DNA of 10,971 bases from an uncultured Clostridia bacterium (GTDB lineage: Bacteria; Bacillota; Clostridia; Christensenellales; Aristaeellaceae). The notes under the pieces were generated by a model, which saw only the letters and a program-made list of their open reading frames with translations, was not told where the DNA came from and did not search any database. Numbering within the stretch: position 1 is the stretch's first letter; each line of letters starts with the position of its first letter. Of this stretch, positions 5,997-10,971 are shown piece by piece. The stretch lies in contig CAMJXZ010000081.1 in the NCBI GenBank assembly GCA_946409855.1, positions 1 to 10,971 on the forward strand. Reading direction: 5' to 3'. The position numbers were made by a program, and so were the translations under genes.

Positions 5997-8855
5997 ATGA
6001 AATACAGGCGCCCGTTGTTCTGGCTTCCGATCCTGGTGCTGCTGATGCTCCTTCTGCCGGCCGTGTGTTTCGCGGCGGGCGAAGTGGTGTTTTCGGATAA
6101 AGCGGTGACCCTGTACGAAGGGGAGCAGATGGAAGCGCCCCTGGTGATCCAGGAAGGGCTGGAGGGGGAGCTCAAGTTCATCTCCACCAACCGCAGGGTC
6201 GCCTATGTGGACGAGAACGGCATGCTGATGGCGCTGGCCAAGGGGCAGGTCACGATCACCGCCTCCCTGAAGACGGGCAAGCGCACCTACGTCGCCAAGC
6301 TCAAGGTGACGGTGCTGCGGCAGGTGACCGGCATGAAGCTGTCCACCAAAGGGCTGAACGTGGTGACCGAAGAGGACGGCGCCGTTTTCCGGGAAGCGAA
6401 AAACCAGATCGCCAACAGCCTGTACGAGGTCCTGCCGGAGGAGGAACTGGAACAGATCAGCCGGGTGCTGCTGCTGAAGACAGGCTCCTCGCTGGCGCTG
6501 AAGGTGACCATGGAGCCTTCCGGCGCGTCGGACAGGAACTTTACGGTGTTTGCCGCCCAGACGGACGTCCTCCGCGTCAGCCGCACGTCGGTCAAGGCGC
6601 TGACCCCGGGGGCGGCCATGCTGCAGCTGACCAGCGTATCCAACCCGTCCGTGTCCATCCTGCTGCCCGTGCTGGTGATCCGGCCGGTGACGAAGGTGCG
6701 CATCACGGCGGAAAAAACCACCCTGATTCCGGGCGAGGAAACGCAGACGGTCCTGACCGTCGAGCCGGAAGACGCGACGCTGCGGACGGTGACCTATTCG
6801 AGCGACAATGAAAAGGTGGCCTCCGTCGACCAGAACGGCCTCATCACGGCGAACGGCAGGGGGCAGACCGCCATCCGGGTGATGGCGGCGGACGGGACCA
6901 AAAAGGTGACCTACGTGACCGTCACGGTGGTGCAGCTGCCGGAAACCGTCACCATCGGGGAAGAAGCGCCGCTGCTTTTGAACGTGGGGGAAAAGCACGG
7001 GCTGGAAGCAACCGTCCTGCCCGCGTCCGCGACGGACAAAAAGCTCCTGTGGTCCTCCTCGGACGAGGCGGTGGCCACGGTCAGCGCGTCGGGTCAGGTG
7101 ACCGCGGTAGGGCAGGGGCAGTGCGAGATCCTCTGCGTCAGCCAGGCACGGGACGTGGCGCGGGACAGCATCCGGGTGACCGTCGTGCAGCTGGCCAAGG
7201 AGCTCCGCTTCGTGAGCAGGGAGGCGACGCTGCTGACCGGGCAGAAGGCGCTTCTGCGCTACGAGCTGGAACCCGCGGACGTGACCGACGGAAGGGTAGC
7301 GTTCTCTTCGTCGGACGAACAGGTGGCGCGGGTCAGCGAACAGGGCATGGTGACCGTTTTGGCGCCCGGAAAGGCGACGGTGACCGTGCGCACGCTGGAC
7401 GGCAGCGAAAAGGAATCCTCCATCGCGCTGACCGTCGCCCGCAGGCCCGAGCGGGTGGAGATCCATGAGCAGGGCCCGCTGATGCTGGTGACCGGCCGCA
7501 AGTGCCAGGTGACCGCCAGCGTCTGGCCGCAGGACAGCGAAAACCGAAAGATCGCCTGGGCTTCCACCGATGAAACGGTGGCGTCCATCAGCGTCGAGGG
7601 CATTATCAGCGGCAAAACGGCGGGGGAATGCGACATCCTCGCCGTCAGCCAGAGCGACCCAAGGGTGATGGACAAAATCCATCTGATCGTCCGGCAGCGA
7701 CTCAAATCCGTCCGGTTCGCCTCCGGCAAAGAGACGATCCGGCAGGGGGAGAGCCTGCGTACCGAAGTGATCCTGGAGCCGGCCGACGTCCCGGCGACGG
7801 AGCTGATCTATACCTCCCGGGACGAAACGATCGCCACGGTGGACGAAAGGGGCGTCGTGACCGGCGTCGCGCCGGGCCGGACGATCATCCGCGCCCAGGC
7901 GCAGGACGGCTCCGGCCGCTACGGCCAGATGACGGTGACGGTGCTGGAAGCGCCGGTCTCCATCCGGCTGGACACCGCTTCCATGATCCTGGCCGTGGAC
8001 GACCGGCGGGAGATCCGGGCGTCCGGCGCCAGCCAGACGGACTGGACGAGCAGCGACGAAACCGTGGCCACGGTGGATGAAAACGGCGTGGTGACCGCCG
8101 TCGGGCAGGGCCGGTGCGAGATCATCTGCGCTGCCCGGTCCGCGCCGAACGTGACCGCCTCGGCTTCGGTCAGGGTGGTGCAGCAGGTGACCGCCATCAA
8201 GGCGGAGCCCGGGGAGATGCGGCTGCAGCCCGGCCAGCAGGGAAAGATCAGCTGGATGGTGTTCCCCGGGGACGCCAACAACCCGGATGTCATCATGGAA
8301 AGCACGGACCCGTCGGTAGCCGTGGCGGACCAGAAGGGCATGGTGACCGCCCTGTCGGCCGGGACGTGCCGGATCCGTCTGAAGGCCGCGGACGGCTTTG
8401 GCCAGACGGCCGAGGTCACGGTGCAGGTGCAGGCGCCGGAACCGGTGATCCGGCTGGAGATCACTTCCCTGCGCCTGGACGCGGGCGGCGTGTTCCTGGC
8501 GGTGCGCAGCAGCGGGGACACGGCGGTCGCGCAGCTGACGCTGGAAGCCGAGTGCTGGGATATTTTCGGCGAGCCGATTTTGGTCGGGGGGAACAGCGCG
8601 CAGTCTGTCACCTATGACCTGCCGCTGAACCCGGGGGAGGAAACGTCTTCGGACGCCTTCACCTGGGCGCTTCCGCCGGAGCAGATGAAAAACCTGGGGC
8701 GGATTGTCGTGCGGCTGACCGCGGTCCGCCTGACGGACGGAAAGCTGCTCCGCTACGCCGAAGGGAGCCAGCCGCGGCGGGAGACCGTCAGCGCCTCATA
8801 CATCGGCTATGTGCCCCAGTTCCGGGAAGGAACCCTGCCCCAGCGGGACGAATGA
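5997..8855 (+). CDS. Large exported multi-domain Big_2 Ig-like repeat protein
   Basis: 952 residues. A signal peptide (about 1-26, basic then Leu-rich, ending CFAA) precedes about nine bacterial Ig-like (Big_2) domains and a C-terminal beta-rich domain (about 813-952) of a kind often found after Big_2 arrays; I cannot name it safely. Domain boundaries are about 27, 107, 231, 312, 397, 481, 566, 650, 729 and 813. Each domain carries the family core S(S/T)DE-x-VA-x-V followed by G-V-V-T. Domain 2 is longer, with a charged, probably helical insert near 122-160. Such arrays form rigid extended stalks, often in adhesins or wall-associated proteins, but no LPxTG, S-layer or other anchor is visible, so attachment is unknown. 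The ATG has AAGGA (5985-5989) 7 nt upstream. No clear promoter is seen; the divergent region 5771-5996 must contain it. The downstream foldase gene is 111 bp away on the same strand. Confidence 0.93.
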   Translation: MKYRRPLFWLPILVLLMLLLPAVCFAAGEVVFSDKAVTLYEGEQMEAPLVIQEGLEGELKFISTNRRVAYVDENGMLMALAKGQVTITASLKTGKRTYVAKLKVTVLRQVTGMKLSTKGLNVVTEEDGAVFREAKNQIANSLYEVLPEEELEQISRVLLLKTGSSLALKVTMEPSGASDRNFTVFAAQTDVLRVSRTSVKALTPGAAMLQLTSVSNPSVSILLPVLVIRPVTKVRITAEKTTLIPGEETQTVLTVEPEDATLRTVTYSSDNEKVASVDQNGLITANGRGQTAIRVMAADGTKKVTYVTVTVVQLPETVTIGEEAPLLLNVGEKHGLEATVLPASATDKKLLWSSSDEAVATVSASGQVTAVGQGQCEILCVSQARDVARDSIRVTVVQLAKELRFVSREATLLTGQKALLRYELEPADVTDGRVAFSSSDEQVARVSEQGMVTVLAPGKATVTVRTLDGSEKESSIALTVARRPERVEIHEQGPLMLVTGRKCQVTASVWPQDSENRKIAWASTDETVASISVEGIISGKTAGECDILAVSQSDPRVMDKIHLIVRQRLKSVRFASGKETIRQGESLRTEVILEPADVPATELIYTSRDETIATVDERGVVTGVAPGRTIIRAQAQDGSGRYGQMTVTVLEAPVSIRLDTASMILAVDDRREIRASGASQTDWTSSDETVATVDENGVVTAVGQGRCEIICAARSAPNVTASASVRVVQQVTAIKAEPGEMRLQPGQQGKISWMVFPGDANNPDVIMESTDPSVAVADQKGMVTALSAGTCRIRLKAADGFGQTAEVTVQVQAPEPVIRLEITSLRLDAGGVFLAVRSSGDTAVAQLTLEAECWDIFGEPILVGGNSAQSVTYDLPLNPGEETSSDAFTWALPPEQMKNLGRIVVRLTAVRLTDGKLLRYAEGSQPRRETVSASYIGYVPQFREGTLPQRDE
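6687..8432 (+). repeat. Alternating A-B Ig-domain super-repeat
   Basis: Domains 3 to 9 of the Big_2 protein repeat every 79-85 residues (about 250 nt) but fall into two alternating types. A-type (6687-6929, 7185-7436, 7692-7943, 8181-8432) has an EP-x-D segment in several copies, a Tyr or Phe before the Ser-rich core where the core is typical, and a DG turn near the end. B-type (6930-7184, 7437-7691, 7944-8180) has Trp before the core, then G-x-C-(E/D)-I and usually a VSQ or ARS segment. Two-domain units therefore repeat at about 168 residues. Copies are diverged at both protein and DNA level, so the duplications are old. Confidence 0.7.
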
Positions 8856-8909
8856 TCCCCGCGCCGGGCGTATGTTTTTCGAAGGCAGCGGCCTGCGCCG
8901 TTTGTCATA

Positions 8910-8925
8910 CCCGCCTCCGGGCGGG
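8910..8925. other. Short intergenic hairpin before the foldase gene
   Basis: CCCGCC (8910-8915) and GGCGGG (8920-8925) form a perfect 6-bp stem with a TCCG loop, 27 bp before the foldase Shine-Dalgarno. No T-run follows on either strand, so it is not a canonical terminator. It may be a weak pause site or an mRNA-stabilising structure. The same stem core occurs in the terminator at 4697-4716. Confidence 0.35.
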
Positions 8926-8953
8926 AAATCATCATCATGTTTCATGAGAAAGA

Positions 8954-8969
8954 GGAGGAAACCAACGTG
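8954..8969 (+). promoter_or_regulatory. Shine-Dalgarno and GTG that set the foldase start
   Basis: GGAGG (8954-8958, within GAGGAGG) is placed 8 nt before GTG at 8967-8969, ideal spacing. An in-frame ATG at 8937 lies upstream of this ribosome site and has no purine tract of its own, so starting there would put the Shine-Dalgarno inside the gene. Starting at GTG also puts the basic KK residues directly before the membrane helix, as expected of a signal-anchor. Confidence 0.8.
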
Positions 8970-10862
8970 AAAAAGTTCAAGGTCCTGTCATTCGTGCTGG
9001 CGCTGCTGCTGATCGCCGCCGCGGTCGCCGGTTATGTCTTCTTCAAACAGAAGGGTGATCTGCAGAAGACGGTCGACAAACTGGAATCGGATGTCGGACA
9101 GCTGTCCAGCGAACTGAATTCTACCCGGAATGACGTGAAGACCGCCGAGGAAGCCACCCAGAAGGCTCAGCAGGCGCTGGATCAGGCCAAGGCGGATGCC
9201 GCTAAAGCCGAAGAAGAGCTGAAGAAGGCGCACGAGGCGGATTTGGATACCGTCCGGACAGAAGCCAATCAGGCGGTGAAAGACGCGGAAGCCAAGCTTG
9301 CGGCAGCCCAGAAACGGGTGGAAGAAGCGGAAGCGGCATATAACCAGTCGCAGACAGACCTGGCCGATGCGCAGACAGCCGTGGCCGAAGCGAAGGAAAA
9401 GATTGCGGAACTGAACGAAGAGATTGCGAGATTGACGACGCCTACCAAAACCCCCGCCCCTACGGATGAACATACGCCGGGATCCACGGACGGACCCACG
9501 CCCGAACCTCCTGTGGTTTCCGGGTCCATCTTCGTTGACAGCGATCCGGCAAACCCGACGCTGGCGAAGGTACGCGGCGTGCCGATCGTCAAGAGCGACT
9601 GCGACGAGATGATCGCCCGGTACGCGCAGCAGGGCACCCCCTGGACTTACGCCCATGCCGTGGAGCAGCTCAAGTTCAACCATGTGATCGAAAACGTGAT
9701 CCGCGAAGAAGGCTACATGGATTTCACGGAGGAAGAAGTTGCCGCGATCCGCGAAGAAATGCAGAGCATGTGGGATTCCTACATTGAGCAGTACGTGACC
9801 ATGTACCTCAGCGAGGACACCCCGGAAGAACGGGAAAGGCTGCGCAAGGAAGCCGAAGAAAAGATGGCCGCGTCCGGCGTGACCATCGATACGCTGGTGG
9901 AAAGCCAGAAGATCGCCGTGGGCTACGAGCGGCTGGAAAAGGCGCTGGTGCCCGAAGACGCGGTGACGGATGAGATGATCGAAAACGCGTACATGCAGAT
10001 GGTCGCGCAGCATCACGCCATGGTGGGCGAAGACCCGGCGATGCGGGAACTGTACAGCATGTACTACGGGGACATCTACTATCTGCCCGCCGGCTACCGG
10101 AACGTGAGCCATATCCTTCTGAAGGTGGACGACGCGCTGCTCAAAGCGTACAGCGACGCCAAGACCAACTATGAAAATCTGAGCAAGAAGCTGGAAGAAC
10201 AGAAGGCCGCCGCGGAAGCCGCTGCCGCCGCCACGGAAGCGCCCGCCGCTGCCGAAGCGCCTGCCGCCGAAGCTGCCGCCACGGAAGCGCCCGCCGCCGA
10301 AGCTGCCGCCGCCACGGAAGCGCCTGCCGCTGAAGCCCCGGTGACCGAGGAACAGGTGGAGGAAGCCCGGCTGGCGATGGAAGCCGCGAGGGAAGCGGTG
10401 CTGGCCAGCAAGAAGGCGGAACTGGACGATATCGAAGCGCGTCTGGCCGCCGGCGAATCTTTTGAAAGCCTGATCGCCCAGTACAACGAGGATCCAGGCC
10501 TGAATCCCGCGGTGGGCTACCAGGTGCATGAAAAGAGCATCATGTGGGATCCGGCGTTCAAGGACGCCGCGTTCTCGGAAGCCATGGCGGCGCCCGGCAG
10601 TCATTCCCTGCCGGTGGTGGGAACCTACGGCATCCACGTCCTGTACTACATGAGCGACGCGGAAGCGGGCGCCCTGCCGATGACGGAAGAAGTGCGCAAT
10701 CAAATCAAGGACAGCATCCGTCAGCAGATGGTGAACGAAGCGGCGATCAAGCTGTATCAGGAGAAAGCGCCCTCCATGGATATTATCCAGGACGACGCGG
10801 CCATCGCCGCGCTGGACGGCACTTCGACCGAACCGGAAGCGACGCTGCCTGCCGGCGAATAA
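8967..10862 (+). CDS. Membrane-anchored coiled-coil PpiC/PrsA-like foldase
   Basis: 631 residues from the GTG start. A single N-terminal helix (about 7-27) probably anchors the protein with the rest outside; there is no lipobox cysteine, unlike PrsA. Heptad-like Ala/Glu/Lys/Leu sequence (about 30-155) is a coiled-coil stalk, followed by a Thr/Pro-rich linker (about 157-182). A mainly helical SurA_N-like chaperone segment follows (about 195-345). The parvulin (rotamase) domain begins with NVSHILLK (379-386) and resumes with AGESFESLIAQYNEDPG from about 495, then GYQV, an AF..AAF segment and GIHVLYY with His 557. About 107 residues separate the two halves where roughly 25 is usual; the extra part is Ala/Glu/Pro-rich. 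Parvulins catalyse prolyl cis-trans isomerisation of exported proteins. Proximity to the Big_2 gene suggests a client, which is inference. No separate promoter is evident. Confidence 0.88.
   Translation: MKKFKVLSFVLALLLIAAAVAGYVFFKQKGDLQKTVDKLESDVGQLSSELNSTRNDVKTAEEATQKAQQALDQAKADAAKAEEELKKAHEADLDTVRTEANQAVKDAEAKLAAAQKRVEEAEAAYNQSQTDLADAQTAVAEAKEKIAELNEEIARLTTPTKTPAPTDEHTPGSTDGPTPEPPVVSGSIFVDSDPANPTLAKVRGVPIVKSDCDEMIARYAQQGTPWTYAHAVEQLKFNHVIENVIREEGYMDFTEEEVAAIREEMQSMWDSYIEQYVTMYLSEDTPEERERLRKEAEEKMAASGVTIDTLVESQKIAVGYERLEKALVPEDAVTDEMIENAYMQMVAQHHAMVGEDPAMRELYSMYYGDIYYLPAGYRNVSHILLKVDDALLKAYSDAKTNYENLSKKLEEQKAAAEAAAAATEAPAAAEAPAAEAAATEAPAAEAAAATEAPAAEAPVTEEQVEEARLAMEAAREAVLASKKAELDDIEARLAAGESFESLIAQYNEDPGLNPAVGYQVHEKSIMWDPAFKDAAFSEAMAAPGSHSLPVVGTYGIHVLYYMSDAEAGALPMTEEVRNQIKDSIRQQMVNEAAIKLYQEKAPSMDIIQDDAAIAALDGTSTEPEATLPAGE
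10208..10338 (+). repeat. Imperfect Ala/Glu/Pro-coding tandem repeat inside the foldase gene
   Basis: Units of about 30-33 nt built on GCCACGGAAGCGCC and GCCGCCGAAGCT recur three to four times and encode runs of A-A-A-T-E-A-P-A-A-E. The repeats are nearly identical at DNA level, so slippage could change copy number between strains. They fall between the two halves of the parvulin domain. Confidence 0.75.
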
Positions 10863-10885
10863 TCCGATCCCGAAAAAGACGCCCC

Positions 10886-10922
10886 GGGGCCGCTGCCTGA
10901 TCCGCAGCGGCCCCCCTTTCTT
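10886..10922 (+). terminator. Strong intrinsic terminator after the foldase gene
   Basis: An 11-bp perfect stem (GGGGCCGCTGC at 10886-10896 with GCAGCGGCCCC at 10904-10914) has a 7-base loop and is followed by CCTTTCTT. It lies 24 bp after the TAA at 10860-10862. It probably ends the transcript carrying the foldase and possibly the Big_2 gene. Confidence 0.85.
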
Positions 10923-10929
10923 GTACGCC

Positions 10930-10971
10930 CGCCATGGGCAATAGCTTGGTGGTGAAAGTCCACTACGCGCT
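10930..10971 (+). mobile_element. Possible 5' portion of a group II intron (cut by window edge)
   Basis: The last bases include GTGGTGAAAGTCCAC (about 10951-10965), a GUGG/CCAC hairpin with a GAAAG-containing loop. It recalls the GGUGAAAGUCC segment in domain I of bacterial group II introns. The usual GUGCG 5' end, the remaining domains and any reverse transcriptase would lie outside the window or are not seen. It could equally be another structured RNA or chance. Confidence 0.28.

Noticed and set aside
5898..7682. A 594-codon minus-strand frame overlapping the start of the Big_2 gene
   Set aside because: Composition is His/Arg/Gly-rich and typical of an antisense shadow. The plus-strand gene has a signal peptide, ribosome site and repeated domains.
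5997..8855. Identification of the Big_2 protein as an S-layer or LPxTG-anchored adhesin
   Set aside because: No SLH domain, LPxTG motif, choline-binding repeat or C-terminal membrane helix is visible, so no anchoring class can be assigned.
8902..8930. TTGTCA as a -35 box for a separate foldase promoter
   Set aside because: No acceptable -10 hexamer occurs 16-18 bp downstream; the spacer is a GC hairpin.
8988..10703. A 571-codon minus-strand frame opposite the foldase gene
   Set aside because: Its Arg/Gly/Phe-rich repeats are simply the reverse reading of the Ala/Glu/Pro and coiled-coil codons.
1..10971. CRISPR arrays, tRNA or rRNA genes, insertion-sequence ends
   Set aside because: No regularly spaced identical short repeats, cloverleaf-like sequence, transposase motifs or terminal inverted repeats were seen on reading both strands.

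Overview
The window looks like GC-rich Bacillota (Clostridia) chromosome, probably from an anaerobic, gut- or rumen-type lineage. The evidence is strong purine-rich Shine-Dalgarno sequences, TTG and GTG starts, sigma-A-type promoters, a Gram-positive style parvulin foldase anchored by a single N-terminal helix, Big_2 Ig-like surface repeats, an NrdR regulator, and a DUF6273 + CapA fusion protein. I cannot fix the genus. High GC makes many long spurious reading frames, including one of 1122 codons antisense to the first two genes.

Layout: (1) Positions 1-264 hold no gene I can defend, only two GC-rich hairpins. (2) Positions 265-4667 are a rightward three-gene operon with a good promoter (TTGACG, 18 bp, TAAAAT). 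It encodes an exported DUF6273/CapA-family protein, an exported NAGPA-type phosphodiester glycosidase, and a polytopic membrane protein with the fold signature of the lipoprotein enzyme Lgt but with nearly all its catalytic residues replaced. (3) A convergent terminator at about 4693-4722 separates this from a leftward operon in which shikimate kinase and nrdR overlap by one base. (4) A divergent intergenic region (5771-5996) carries the promoter of that operon, plus a 10-bp direct repeat at 22-bp spacing next to a small palindrome. (5) Positions 5997-10862 are two rightward genes for exported proteins. The first is a 952-residue protein of about nine Big_2 Ig-like domains that alternate between two sequence types. 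The second is a 631-residue membrane-anchored coiled-coil PpiC/PrsA-like foldase whose parvulin domain is interrupted by an Ala/Glu/Pro-rich insert. A strong terminator follows. (6) The last 49 bases resemble the 5' part of a group II intron, but the window ends too soon to say.

Working together: five of the seven genes encode envelope or exported proteins. The first operon reads as a cell-surface polymer or lipid-linked-glycan module (CapA-like metallophosphatase-type domain, phosphodiester glycosidase, catalytically altered Lgt-like membrane protein). The last pair reads as a large surface Ig-repeat protein with a surface foldase that could help such secreted proteins fold. The shikimate kinase/nrdR pair is housekeeping metabolism and regulation. 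The best candidates for something undescribed are the CapA-NAGPA-pseudo-Lgt operon and the split-parvulin foldase next to the alternating Big_2 protein.
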